The position numbers and the translations under genes are program-made. The notes below the pieces were generated by a model. It was not told where the DNA came from and did no database searches. It saw nothing but the letters and a program-made list of their open reading frames with translations. From Fuscovulum sp. (GTDB lineage Bacteria > Pseudomonadota > Alphaproteobacteria > Rhodobacterales > Rhodobacteraceae), in assembly GCA_035192965.1 (NCBI GenBank), contig CP136571.1:640501-704500 (forward strand): a stretch of DNA of 64,000 nt. Reading direction: 5' to 3'. Shown one piece after another: positions 8,120 through 16,229 of this stretch. Every line of letters begins with the position of its first letter. Position 1 is the stretch's first letter.

Positions 8120-9523
8120 TCACGCCAGCCTTTCGCGCCATGCGGCGATCTGCCCACGCACCTGATCAGGGGCGGTGCCGCCATAGGACCGGCGCGAGCG
8201 GACGGAATTTTCCACCCCCAGCACATCGAACACGTCGGCGCGGATGCCCGCGTGCACGCTCTGCATGTCTGCCAGGGTGAGATCGGGAAGATCGCAGCCC
8301 TTACCCTCGGCCATTGCCACCAGCGTGCCGGTCACGTGATGCGCGTCACGGAAGGGCAGGCCCAGTTCGCGCACCAGCCAATCGGCCAGATCGGTGGCCG
8401 TGGAAAAGCCGCTGGCGGCGGCGGTTTTCAGAACGTCACGGTTGGCGGTCATGTCGGTGACCATGCCGGTCATCGCGGCCAAGGCCAGCATCAGCGTATC
8501 GGCGGCGTCGAAGACCTGTTCCTTGTCTTCCTGCATGTCCTTGGAATAGGTCAGCGCCAGCCCCTTCATCACGGTGAACAGGGCCACCGTCGCGCCGAGG
8601 ATGCGGCCCAACTTGGCACGCAGCAATTCCGCAGCATCGGGGTTCTTCTTCTGCGGCATGATCGACGAACCGGTGGTCCAGCGATCCGACAGGCGAACGA
8701 ACCGGAATTGGGCCGAGGACCAGATCACCAATTCCTCGGCAAAACGGCTCAGGTGCATGGCGCAGATGCTGCTGGCGGCCAGAAACTCCAGCGCGAAGTC
8801 GCGGTCGGACACGGAATCAAGGCTGTTGGCCGTGGGCCGGTCAAACCCCAGCGCAGTGGCGGTCATCTGCCGGTCGATGGGGAAGGAGGTGCCCGCCAAA
8901 GCCGCAGCGCCAAGCGGGCATTCGTTCATCCGCGCCCGCGCGTCGATGAACCGTCCCCGGTCGCGCGACAGCATTTCGACATAAGCCATCATGTGATGGC
9001 CCCATGTCACGGGCTGGGCGGTTTGCAGATGGGTGAAGCCCGGCATCACCCAATCGGCCCCTGCTTCGGCCTGCGCCAGAAAGGCGCGCATCAACGCCTC
9101 TAGCCCCGAAATGGCGGCATCGCATTGATCGCGCACCCAAAGCCGGAAATCGACGGCCACCTGATCATTGCGCGATCGTGCGGTGTGCAGCCGCCCCGCC
9201 GGTTCGCCGATCACCTCTTTCAGCCGTGCCTCCACATTCATGTGGATGTCTTCAAGCTCTACCCGAAACGGGAAGTTCCCCGTTTCAATCTCTGACAACA
9301 CCGTGAGAAGACCTTCCCCGATCGCCTCGGCGTCCTTATTGGTCAAGATGCCTGTGGCGGCGAGCATCGCCGCATGGGCGCGTGACCCTGCGATGTCTTG
9401 GGCATAGAGCCGTTTGTCGAACCCGATGGAGGCGTTGATCGCCGTCATGATGGCGTCCGGCCCTTCGGCAAAGCGCCCGCCCCACATCTGGTTGGCGGAT
9501 TTGGCATCGGGGGAAGCGGTCAT
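8120..9523 (-). CDS. argH: Argininosuccinate lyase ArgH
   Basis: Cleaves argininosuccinate to arginine and fumarate, the last step of arginine synthesis; cytoplasmic homotetramer of the fumarase/aspartase superfamily. 467 residues, normal length. N-terminal NQMWGGRF, the HTARSRNDQ segment, the TAQP motif and the family signature [12 protein letters not shown] are all present. Heads an operon with three mini-lipoproteins and a DUF2834 gene. The ATG at 9523 is just upstream of, and divergent from, the TlpA-like gene. Confidence 0.96.
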   Translation of the reverse strand: MTASPDAKSANQMWGGRFAEGPDAIMTAINASIGFDKRLYAQDIAGSRAHAAMLAATGILTNKDAEAIGEGLLTVLSEIETGNFPFRVELEDIHMNVEARLKEVIGEPAGRLHTARSRNDQVAVDFRLWVRDQCDAAISGLEALMRAFLAQAEAGADWVMPGFTHLQTAQPVTWGHHMMAYVEMLSRDRGRFIDARARMNECPLGAAALAGTSFPIDRQMTATALGFDRPTANSLDSVSDRDFALEFLAASSICAMHLSRFAEELVIWSSAQFRFVRLSDRWTTGSSIMPQKKNPDAAELLRAKLGRILGATVALFTVMKGLALTYSKDMQEDKEQVFDAADTLMLALAAMTGMVTDMTANRDVLKTAAASGFSTATDLADWLVRELGLPFRDAHHVTGTLVAMAEGKGCDLPDLTLADMQSVHAGIRADVFDVLGVENSVRSRRSYGGTAPDQVRGQIAAWRERLA

Positions 9524-9545
9524 GGCGATGGCCTTCGGAGGGAAG

Positions 9546-10091
9546 ATGCTGCGGAAAATTCTGGCCGTCCTTTATACGGCCTTGGCCATCGGTGCAAATG
9601 CCGCCCTTGCGGGTGATGTCGAGGCGCTGCGCGAAGGCGATATGCGCAAGCTGGCGATTCATGCCGCCCCGGTGGACCTGCCTGCCGCCGTGTTTCTGGA
9701 TGCCGATGATGCCGCGGTGCCGCTGGCGCAGTGGCAGGGCAAATGGGTGGTACTGAACTTCTGGGCCACATGGTGCGCGCCCTGCCGCAAGGAGATGCCG
9801 TCGCTTCTGCGCCTGCAACAGGCAATGCCCGATCTGGCGGTGCTGCCCGTGGCCACGGGGCGCAACGCGGTGGAAGGGATTGAGCGTTTCTATGAAGAGG
9901 CGGGCGTGCAGGCCCTGCCCATCCTGCGCGACCCGAAGAGCGAACTTGCCCGTCCCATGGGCGTGATGGGCCTGCCGGTGACGGTGATCCTGAACCCGCA
10001 GGGGCAGGAAGTGGCCCGCCTGATCGGCGATGCCGAATGGGACAGCGCCCATGCGCAAACCGTTCTGGCTGCGATGATGGCCGGGAACTGA
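9546..10091 (+). CDS. TlpA-family thiol:disulfide oxidoreductase
   Basis: Periplasmic thioredoxin-fold protein, 181 residues. The signal peptide at about 1-22 ends in NAALA. The redox motif WATWCAPC is followed by RKEMPSL, as in TlpA/ResA proteins, with a cis-Pro loop later (GLPVTVIL). Such proteins reduce disulfides in cytochrome c or copper-centre assembly, or act as general reductants. The frame is open upstream into argH on the other strand. GGAGG at 9537-9541, just ahead of the ATG at 9546, and the clean signal peptide decide this start over the ATG at 9522. The 5' ends of this gene and argH are only 22 bases apart, so their promoters must lie within each other's leader or coding sequence. 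Confidence 0.88.
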   Translation: MLRKILAVLYTALAIGANAALAGDVEALREGDMRKLAIHAAPVDLPAAVFLDADDAAVPLAQWQGKWVVLNFWATWCAPCRKEMPSLLRLQQAMPDLAVLPVATGRNAVEGIERFYEEAGVQALPILRDPKSELARPMGVMGLPVTVILNPQGQEVARLIGDAEWDSAHAQTVLAAMMAGN

Positions 10092-10096
10092 ATCGC

Positions 10097-10134
10097 GCGC
10101 GCCGGGCGTGCCGCCCGCCGCGCATTTCTTTTTT
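10097..10134 (+). terminator. Intrinsic terminator after the TlpA-like gene
   Basis: GC-rich stem of 11 bp with one mismatch (10097-10107 with 10113-10123), loop of five, then TTTCTTTTTT. It begins six bases after the stop codon and acts in the plus direction. Confidence 0.8.
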
Positions 10135-10140
10135 CCGTCC

Positions 10141-10235
10141 CGCCGCCTTGCGGCGGCGTGCCGGCAGGATGGGGGGCCAGCCCCCCAGGCGCGTGCCGCG
10201 CCTCCCCCCCGGGGTATTTGCCGCCAAGATGAAGA
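10141..10235. repeat. Palindrome-rich intergenic block between convergent genes
   Basis: Series of short GC-rich hairpins: GCCGCC-TT-GCGGCGGC, GGGGGG-CCA-GCCCCCC, then GGCGCG-TGC-CGCGCC. A C/G run and the tail GGTATTTGCCGCCAAGATGAAG follow (two parts of one motif). From memory, tails of this kind recur between genes in many Rhodobacteraceae chromosomes. Only one copy is visible in this window. It runs up to the tag stop codon, whose last bases lie at the end of the tail. Confidence 0.5.
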
Positions 10236-10835
10236 TCAGGCTTCCTTGGCCAAGGCCGCCACCCGGGGCTGCGCGGGGCAAGTGATCAGGTGGTCATTCA
10301 CCAGACCGGTGGCTTGCAGGAAGGCGTAGGTGATGGTGGGGCCGCAGAAGGTGAAGCCGTCCTTTTTCAGCTGCTTTGAGATGGCCTGCGACAGGGGCGT
10401 TTCCGTCGGGATATCGCGCGGGCCTGCGGGGCGGTTCTGCAAGGGCCGCCCGTCGAGATGCTTCCACAGATATGGCGAGAAGCCTTCGCGTTCCTCGATC
10501 GCCAGATAGGCGCGGGCGGAGCGGATGGTGCCTTCGATCTTGCCCCGGTGGCGGATGATGCCGGGATCGGCCAGCAGGCGCGCGACATCCGATTCGCCCC
10601 AGCTTGCGATGGTTTCAGGCCGGAAACCGGCGAATGCGGCGCGGAAATTGTCGCGCTTTTTCAGGATCGTGATCCAGCTGAGGCCCGCCTGAAAGCCATC
10701 CAGGATCAGCTTTTCCCACAAGGCGCGCGGATCGTATTCCGGAACACCCCATTCTTCATCGTGATAGGCCACGTAAAGCGGATCTGTCCCGCACCAGGGG
10801 CAGCGGCCTTTGTCGGTGTGGTGCTGATCGGGCAT
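10236..10835 (-). CDS. tag: DNA-3-methyladenine glycosylase I (Tag)
   Basis: Base-excision repair enzyme removing 3-methyladenine from DNA. 199 residues, normal for the family. N-terminal CPWCGTDPLYVAYHDEEWG includes the first zinc ligands and the catalytic Glu region. WEKLILDGFQAGLSW and the C-terminal zinc-ligand His/Cys part (GFTFCGPT) follow. Convergent with the TlpA-like gene and divergent from the EAL gene. Confidence 0.95.
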   Translation of the reverse strand: MPDQHHTDKGRCPWCGTDPLYVAYHDEEWGVPEYDPRALWEKLILDGFQAGLSWITILKKRDNFRAAFAGFRPETIASWGESDVARLLADPGIIRHRGKIEGTIRSARAYLAIEEREGFSPYLWKHLDGRPLQNRPAGPRDIPTETPLSQAISKQLKKDGFTFCGPTITYAFLQATGLVNDHLITCPAQPRVAALAKEA

Positions 10836-10913
10836 GGCCGTTCCCCCAAATGCCTTTACCCGATGTTTACGGGCGCAGGGGCAGGATTGTCGACGGGTCT
10901 TGCGGGGGTTGCG

Positions 10914-11762
10914 ATGAGGATGGACAGCGGTGCAGGTCTGGCAGACGGGGCAAGCCCCCTGTCATTTGCCATGGCGGAAAGCGCGGCCGATGCGGTGGCG
11001 CTGGTGGCCGAGGCGGTGCGCCTGCGGCGGTTGCGGCTGGCCTATCACCCGGTGGTTCTGGCGGGCCAACCGGGCAGGATCGGCTTTCACGAAGGGCTGA
11101 TGCGGGTGCTGGATCCGGGCGGACGCGTGATCCCGGCCCGCGATTTCATGCCCGCGATCGAAGCGCATGAATTGGGCCGCGAAATTGATTGCGCCGCGCT
11201 GGCCATGGGGCTGGATGCGCTGGTGCGGCATCCGCAACTGCGCCTGTCGGTGAACATGTCGGCGCGGTCGGTGGGCTGGCCCCGCTGGATGAAGCTGCTG
11301 CGCGCGGGGCTGGCGCGGCATCCGGGCATCGGCGACCGGCTGATCCTTGAAATCGCCGAGGCCAGCGTGATGACCGTGCCGGAACTGCTGGCCGGGATGA
11401 TCGCCGAATTGCGGCCCAGTGGCGTGTCCTTTGCGCTGGACGGGTTCGGTGCCGGGGCCTTTGCCCTGCGCCATTTCCGCGAGCTGACCTTTGATCTGCT
11501 GAAGGTCGATGCCCAGTATAGCCGGGGCATTCACACCCATGCCGACAATCAGGTGCTGATGGCCGCCTATCTGGCCATCGCGCGACAATTCGACATGCTT
11601 CTGGTGGCGCAGGGCGTGGAACAGGCGGCCGAGGCGGACTGGCTGGGCCAACTGGGCGTTGATTGTTTGCAAGGCTATCACTTTGCCGCGCCCAAGCTTA
11701 TCCCCGAAGGATTGGAGGCTGGAACCAGCCCTTCTGTTGCGCCGCCAAAGGCGGAATGTTGA
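10914..11762 (+). CDS. EAL-domain protein, probably catalytically inactive
   Basis: 282-residue stand-alone EAL domain (c-di-GMP phosphodiesterase fold), no sensor domain or membrane segment. Conserved positions kept: Glu60 (EGL in place of EAL), Asn114, Glu146, Lys197, Asp199 and Glu236. Two changes hit the metal/catalytic site: the DDFG motif is Asp176-Gly177 (second Asp lost), and the Glu of the EGVE loop is Gln233. In studied EAL enzymes loss of either abolishes or strongly lowers activity, so this is more likely a c-di-GMP binder or a protein-interaction module. The ATG at 10914 is preceded by a G-rich ribosome site. The frame is open further upstream across the divergent tag gene. Confidence 0.82.
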   Translation: MRMDSGAGLADGASPLSFAMAESAADAVALVAEAVRLRRLRLAYHPVVLAGQPGRIGFHEGLMRVLDPGGRVIPARDFMPAIEAHELGREIDCAALAMGLDALVRHPQLRLSVNMSARSVGWPRWMKLLRAGLARHPGIGDRLILEIAEASVMTVPELLAGMIAELRPSGVSFALDGFGAGAFALRHFRELTFDLLKVDAQYSRGIHTHADNQVLMAAYLAIARQFDMLLVAQGVEQAAEADWLGQLGVDCLQGYHFAAPKLIPEGLEAGTSPSVAPPKAEC

Positions 11763-11879
11763 CCCTGCGGCAATCTGCGGACGCAAGAATGTTGCTTTTG
11801 TTTTCCCCCCCGTCTAGGCCATGCTGCAAGGCGGCGCGGTCACGCGGACCCCGCCCCGATGGGAGAGAGAGGATCAACC

Positions 11880-13055
11880 ATGACCAATGTCGTCATCGTT
11901 TCAGCAGGCCGGACAGCCGTAGGCAGTTTCAACGGTTCCTTTGCCAACACCCCGGCGCATGACCTTGGCGCTGCGGTGATCGAGGCGGTCGTCGCCCGCG
12001 CTGGCATCGACAAGGCCGAGGTGGAGGAAACGATCCTCGGTCAGGTGCTGACCGCAGGTCAGGGCCAGAACCCCGCCCGTCAGGCGCATATCAAGGCCGG
12101 TCTGCCGAAAGAGGCCAGCGCATGGTCGCTCAATCAGGTGTGCGGGTCGGGCCTGCGCGCGGTGGCGCTGGGCGCGCAGCATGTGCAACTGGGCGATGCG
12201 CGGATCGTGGTCGCGGGCGGGCAAGAGAACATGTCGCTGTCGCCCCATGTCGCGCATCTGCGCGCGGGCACCAAGATGGGCGACATGAAGTTCATCGATT
12301 CGATGATCAAGGACGGGTTGTGGGATGCCTTCAACGGCTATCACATGGGCCAGACCGCGGAAAACGTTGCCAATCAGTGGCAGATTTCGCGCGACATGCA
12401 GGATGAATTCGCACTGGGCAGCCAGAACAAGGCCGAAGCCGCGCAGAAGGCCGGCAAGTTCAAGGATGAGATCATCCCCTTCCTGATTTCCACCCGCAAG
12501 GGCGACATCACGGTGGATGCTGATGAATATATCCGCGCGGGGGCCACGCTCGAATCAATGCAGAAGCTGAAGCCCGCCTTCACCAAGGAAGGGTCGGTTA
12601 CTGCGGGTAATGCCTCGGGTCTGAACGATGGCGCGGCGGCGGTGGTGCTGATGTCGGCAGATGAGGCGGCGCGGCGCGGGCTGACGCCGCTCGCCCGGAT
12701 CGCATCTTACGCGACGGCGGGGCTGGACCCGTCGATCATGGGCGTGGGGCCGATCCATGCCAGCCGCAAGGCGCTGGAAAAAGCCGGCTGGAAGGTGGGC
12801 GATCTGGATCTGGTCGAGGCGAATGAGGCCTTTGCCGCCCAGGCCTGCGCGGTGAACAAGGATATGGGCTGGGATCCGTCCATCGTGAACGTGAACGGCG
12901 GGGCTATCGCCATCGGCCACCCGATCGGCGCTTCGGGCGCGCGCATCCTGAACACGCTGCTGTTCGAGATGGCCCGCCGCGATGCCAAGCGCGGGCTGGC
13001 CACGCTGTGCATCGGCGGCGGCATGGGTGTTGCCATGTGTCTGGAACGCGCCTGA
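11880..13055 (+). CDS. phaA: Acetyl-CoA acetyltransferase PhaA (thiolase)
   Basis: Condenses two acetyl-CoA to acetoacetyl-CoA, first step of polyhydroxybutyrate synthesis, reversible in degradation. 391 residues, exactly the usual size. Nucleophile Cys88 is in NQVCGSG. The His of [10 protein letters not shown] and the C-terminal Cys of CIGGGMG complete the catalytic triad. The ATG at 11880 follows a GAGAGG ribosome site; the in-frame ATG 21 bases earlier lacks one. The phaB gene follows after 120 bases containing two palindromes. Confidence 0.94.
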   Translation: MTNVVIVSAGRTAVGSFNGSFANTPAHDLGAAVIEAVVARAGIDKAEVEETILGQVLTAGQGQNPARQAHIKAGLPKEASAWSLNQVCGSGLRAVALGAQHVQLGDARIVVAGGQENMSLSPHVAHLRAGTKMGDMKFIDSMIKDGLWDAFNGYHMGQTAENVANQWQISRDMQDEFALGSQNKAEAAQKAGKFKDEIIPFLISTRKGDITVDADEYIRAGATLESMQKLKPAFTKEGSVTAGNASGLNDGAAAVVLMSADEAARRGLTPLARIASYATAGLDPSIMGVGPIHASRKALEKAGWKVGDLDLVEANEAFAAQACAVNKDMGWDPSIVNVNGGAIAIGHPIGASGARILNTLLFEMARRDAKRGLATLCIGGGMGVAMCLERA

Positions 13056-13066
13056 CTCCAGTTTTG

Positions 13067-13086
13067 CTGCGGCAACAATGCCGCAG
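13067..13086. promoter_or_regulatory. Inverted repeat between phaA and phaB (candidate PhaR operator)
   Basis: Perfect 8-bp inverted repeat, CTGCGGCA-ACAA-TGCCGCAG, 11 bases after the phaA stop. The half site CTGCGGCAA also occurs just after the EAL gene at about 11764, in front of phaA. PhaR repressors of Rhodobacter and Paracoccus bind TGC/GCA-rich inverted repeats, so these could be PhaR sites. That is an inference. Confidence 0.4.
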
Positions 13087-13094
13087 GTGCGAAA

Positions 13095-13121
13095 GGGACG
13101 CGCAACATTGTTGCGCGTCCC
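13095..13121. repeat. 13-bp perfect palindrome between phaA and phaB
   Basis: GGGACGCGCAACA and its exact reverse complement around a single T. As RNA it is an 11-bp GC-rich stem with a five-base loop, with only a weak T-run after it. It could attenuate or stabilise the phaA message, or be a protein site as DNA. A 16-base core (GCGCAACATTGTTGCG) recurs with one change at 22421-22436. Confidence 0.6.
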
Positions 13122-13175
13122 TGTTCATTTCGGTAATACCATTTCAAGAACGTCTGAATTCAGGAGGAGGGACGA

Positions 13176-13901
13176 ATGGCACGAGTGGCTTTGGTAACAG
13201 GGGGTTCGCGGGGAATCGGCGCCGCGATTTCGGTGGCGCTGCAGGCAGCGGGCTACAAGGTGGCCGCGAACTATGCCGGCAACGATGAGGCGGCCGCCGC
13301 CTTCACCAAGGAGACGGGCATTCCCACCTTCAAATGGTCGGTCGCGGATTACGACGCCTGCGTGGCGGGCATCGCACAGGTCGAGGCCGAGGTCGGCCCC
13401 GTGGACGTGCTGGTGAACAACGCGGGCATCACCCGTGACGCGATGTTCCACAAGATGACCCCGCAGCAGTGGAAAGAAGTCATCGACACCAACCTGACGG
13501 GTCTGTTCAACATGACCCATCCGCTGTGGTCGGGGATGCGGGATCGGAAATTCGGCCGCGTGATCAACATTTCGTCGATCAACGGGCAAAAGGGGCAGGC
13601 GGGGCAGGCGAACTATTCCGCCGCCAAGTCGGGCGATCTGGGTTTCACCAAGGCGCTGGCGCAAGAGGGCGCGCGGGCGGGCATCACCGTCAACGCGATC
13701 TGCCCCGGCTATATCGCGACCGAAATGGTGAAGGCGATTGATGAAAAGGTGCTGAACGAACGCATCATCCCGCAGATTCCGGTGGGCCGCCTGGGTGAGC
13801 CGTCCGAGATTGCGCGGACAGTTGTTTTCCTTGCCTCGGATGATGCCGGGTTCATCACCGGGTCGACGATTTCTGCCAATGGCGGGCAGTTCGTCGTCTG
13901 A
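13176..13901 (+). CDS. phaB: Acetoacetyl-CoA reductase PhaB
   Basis: NADPH-dependent short-chain reductase making (R)-3-hydroxybutyryl-CoA for polyhydroxybutyrate. 241 residues. Cofactor motif TGGSRGIG at 8-15, NNAG at 81-84, catalytic Ser134, Tyr147 and Lys151 (YSAAK). The Trp/Phe-rich region after the active site fits PhaB rather than FabG. Preceded by an AGGAGG ribosome site. Pairs with phaA upstream. No phaC synthase lies in the window. Confidence 0.93.
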   Translation: MARVALVTGGSRGIGAAISVALQAAGYKVAANYAGNDEAAAAFTKETGIPTFKWSVADYDACVAGIAQVEAEVGPVDVLVNNAGITRDAMFHKMTPQQWKEVIDTNLTGLFNMTHPLWSGMRDRKFGRVINISSINGQKGQAGQANYSAAKSGDLGFTKALAQEGARAGITVNAICPGYIATEMVKAIDEKVLNERIIPQIPVGRLGEPSEIARTVVFLASDDAGFITGSTISANGGQFVV

Positions 13902-13920
13902 TTGCGCGACCCCGCATTTG

Positions 13921-13950
13921 AAAGGCCCGCGCAGGACGCGGGCCTTTTTC
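13921..13950 (+). terminator. Intrinsic terminator of phaB
   Basis: Stem AAAGGCCCGCG / CGCGGGCCTTT around a five-base loop, followed by more T. It starts 20 bases after the phaB stop. Confidence 0.88.
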
Positions 13951-13977
13951 TTTGCCGTTGCAAGGTTTAGAACCACC

Positions 13978-14020
13978 AAAAATCTTTGAAGATTTTTGCA
14001 AATTTCTTCGAAGAAATTTG
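13978..14020. repeat. 43-nt double palindrome, copy 1
   Basis: Two adjacent AT-rich palindromes: a 20-base AAAAATCTTT/GAAGATTTTT unit (one G-T wobble at its centre) and a perfect 22-base palindrome CAAATTTCTTC/GAAGAAATTTG, one base apart. The same 43-base block recurs at 24248-24290 with a single substitution. Here it lies between the phaB terminator and the DMT exporter start. Its AT content stands out sharply from the surroundings. Confidence 0.85.
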
Positions 14021-14037
14021 ATGGAGCAGGGACAGGA

Positions 14038-14907
14038 ATGACAGGCGCACGCGCAACCGCCATAGGCTTTACCGCCGTTCTGATGTGGGCGCTGCTGGCG
14101 TTGTTCACGATCGGATCGGCCCCGGTGCCGCCCTTTCTGCTGAACGCGCTGACCTTTGGCATTGGCGGCACGCTGGGCCTGATCTGGACATTGCGCAACG
14201 GCATCGGGCGGCTGCGCGGCATCTCGTGGCGGGTCTATGCCTTTGGGATTATTGGCCTGTTTGGCTATCATGCGCTGTATTTCACCGCCTTTCGCATCGC
14301 GCCGTCGGCGGAAACGGGGCTGATGGCCTATCTCTGGCCGCTTTTCATCGTGCTGTTTGCCAGTTTCCTGCCGGGTGAGCGGCTGCGGCCCATGGTCATC
14401 CTCGGCGCGCTGATTGCCTTTGCGGGGGCCGCGCTGATCGTGCTGGGCCGGGATTCCGGGGGGGCGGCCACGCCGCTGGGCCTGTTTCTGGGCTTTCTCT
14501 GCGCCATTACATGGGCGGGCTATTCCTCCCTGTCGCGACGGCTGGGCGATGTGCCCACGGAAAGCGTCACGATCTATTGTCTGGGCACCGCGCTGTTGTC
14601 TGCGCTGGTGCATCCGCTGGTGGAGGAAACGGTGTGGCCGCAGGACATGCTGGGCTGGCTGGCCGTGCTGGCGCTTGGCATCGGCCCGGTGGGCGCGGCC
14701 TTTTTCACCTGGGATATCGGGATGAAGAAGGGCGACATCCAATTGCTGGGCGTCGCGTCCTATGCGGCACCGCTTTTGTCCACACTTGCGCTGATCGTGG
14801 CGGGCATTGCCACGGCGTCCTGGACGATCCTTGCCGCTGCAGTGCTGATCACCGCAGGCGCGGCGCTGGCCGCCCGTGCGGGCACGGGCACCAGCGCCAA
14901 AGGGTAA
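14038..14907 (+). CDS. DMT-family exporter (EamA, YddG-like)
   Basis: 289-residue inner-membrane protein with about ten hydrophobic segments in two EamA repeats, the pattern of drug/metabolite transporters. The segment MAYLWPLFIVLFASFLPGE and the overall spacing resemble the aromatic amino-acid exporter YddG. The substrate is therefore likely an amino acid or other small metabolite, but this is not certain. The ATG at 14038 has GGAGCAGGGACAGGA ahead; the frame is open further into the palindrome repeat, which is not coding. Convergent with the YdcH gene. Confidence 0.85.
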   Translation: MTGARATAIGFTAVLMWALLALFTIGSAPVPPFLLNALTFGIGGTLGLIWTLRNGIGRLRGISWRVYAFGIIGLFGYHALYFTAFRIAPSAETGLMAYLWPLFIVLFASFLPGERLRPMVILGALIAFAGAALIVLGRDSGGAATPLGLFLGFLCAITWAGYSSLSRRLGDVPTESVTIYCLGTALLSALVHPLVEETVWPQDMLGWLAVLALGIGPVGAAFFTWDIGMKKGDIQLLGVASYAAPLLSTLALIVAGIATASWTILAAAVLITAGAALAARAGTGTSAKG

Positions 14908-14911
14908 TTCT

Positions 14912-15079
14912 TCAGGCCTGCGAGAGGCGGTTCATTTCTTCCTTCAGCTTGAGCTTCTGCTTCTTCAACTCGGCAATCCGCAGGGCGTCCGAGCCGGGGC
15001 TACGCTGTTCACGCTCGACCGTTTCAGAGAGGTGCTCATGCTTGCGGCGCAGTTCCTGCAGATGCGAAGCGATGGTCAT
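14912..15079 (-). CDS. YdcH family protein (DUF465)
   Basis: 55-residue, charged, all-helical small protein of the DUF465/YdcH family; function unknown. Repeated Leu/Glu/Lys heptads (HLQELRRKHEHL and ELKKQKLKLKEEM) predict a coiled-coil hairpin. The ATG at 15079 has a strong GAGGAGG ribosome site; the longer frame upstream has no such signal. Its stop lies four bases from the end of the convergent exporter gene. Confidence 0.85.
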   Translation of the reverse strand: MTIASHLQELRRKHEHLSETVEREQRSPGSDALRIAELKKQKLKLKEEMNRLSQA

Positions 15080-15171
15080 ATTCGTCCTCCTCATGACTGG
15101 TTCCAATCCATGAAGTGCAACACAACCGCTGAGTCGTGTCACGGACATTCGGGCCAGACTTACGGACAGGT

Positions 15172-15945
15172 TTACCCAACCCGGCCAAAGGCTGCCGACA
15201 AATCGGCAGCTTCCCGCAAAACCGCATTGGCAAAGGGGGTATAGTTTTCGCGGTCCCCATCATGCGCCGCCCCTTGGTGCAGGGTGAAGGGCGGCAGCAG
15301 ACGGAACGGCGCGCGGCCCCCTTTGCGCGCCCGCAGGATCACGCGGGGTGCTTCGCGGCCCTGCCGCGGCTCCAGCGGCAGCACCATGCCGCTGCCCAGC
15401 TTGGGTGCCAGAGCGGCCAATGCCTCGGGCAGGCAGGGGGTGGCGAAGATCATGGTCAGCCAGCCGCCTGGCCGCAGCCGCGCCCCCGCGGCGGCGACCC
15501 AGGCGGCAATCGGCACCTCGACCCGCAGCGCCCGGTCCCGCTCGGCAATGGGCGACGGCGTGCCGCCCGGCGGGTAGTAGGGCGGGTTGGCAATGACATG
15601 GTCGAAATCCCGGCGCAACACGCGGGGCATGTCGGTCAGATCGCCCGTCACCACCTCCATCGCGACCCCGTTCCGCTCTGCATTGCGCCGCGCCAGATCG
15701 GCATAGGGGGGCTGCACCTCCAGCCCGGCCAGCACCACACCCGGCACCCGCACCCCAAGGCACAGCGCCGCCGCCCCCACCCCGCAGCCCAGATCCAGCA
15801 CGCTTTCCCCCGTCACCGCAGGGCAGGCGGCGGCCAGCAGCACCGGATCGGTGGCCGCACGATAGCCCCGGATCGGCTGCAACAGCCGCAACCGGCCCAT
15901 CAGGAACTTGTCATCCGTCAGCGCGTCATCGGCAAAGGCCGTCAT
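15172..15945 (-). CDS. TrmN6-like N6-adenine methyltransferase
   Basis: 257-residue class I SAM methyltransferase. Motif I DLGCGVGAAALCLG and the catalytic NPPYYPP motif mark an amino-methyltransferase. The combination with the N-terminal DDKFLMGRLRLLQP and RAATDPVLLAA segments matches the tRNA1(Val) adenine-37 N6 methyltransferase family, so a tRNA or other RNA target is likely. Start at 15945 chosen just after the upstream DUF2007 stop, with a GGGG-type ribosome site. Co-directional with the DUF2007 gene (11-base gap). Confidence 0.86.
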   Translation of the reverse strand: MTAFADDALTDDKFLMGRLRLLQPIRGYRAATDPVLLAAACPAVTGESVLDLGCGVGAAALCLGVRVPGVVLAGLEVQPPYADLARRNAERNGVAMEVVTGDLTDMPRVLRRDFDHVIANPPYYPPGGTPSPIAERDRALRVEVPIAAWVAAAGARLRPGGWLTMIFATPCLPEALAALAPKLGSGMVLPLEPRQGREAPRVILRARKGGRAPFRLLPPFTLHQGAAHDGDRENYTPFANAVLREAADLSAAFGRVG

Positions 15946-15955
15946 TCCAGCCCCA

Positions 15956-16174
15956 TCATTCCAATCCCGTCGGAATGCCATTGTCGCGCAACACGCTGCG
16001 GGCCATGAACAGATCGGCATCGCGCACCATCAAGCGGCGCGGCAATATGCCAAGGCTTCCGTCAAGGATGCTCATGTGGACGTCCAGATCAAACACGTCT
16101 ATACCCTCGCCGTCGAGCAGGGCAGTGGCAAAGGCGATGATCGTCGGGTCGGTGCTGCGCAAAAGCTCTCTCAT
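15956..16174 (-). CDS. DUF2007 domain protein
   Basis: 72-residue protein of the DUF2007 family (putative signal-transducing fold), beginning MRELLRSTDPTIIAFATALL. It holds the typical GIDVFDLDVHMSILDGS segment, which in the family contains hydrophobic and acidic residues of a ferredoxin-like fold. Function is not established. Directly upstream of the TrmN6-like gene, a neighbour pair I believe is common in Alphaproteobacteria. Divergent from the polyprenyl synthase gene. Confidence 0.85.
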   Translation of the reverse strand: MRELLRSTDPTIIAFATALLDGEGIDVFDLDVHMSILDGSLGILPRRLMVRDADLFMARSVLRDNGIPTGLE

Positions 16175-16229
16175 GTGATGAGTAAAGGGGCACAGCCCCG
16201 AATTGTCGAGAGGCGGGGGGATCGGGGGC

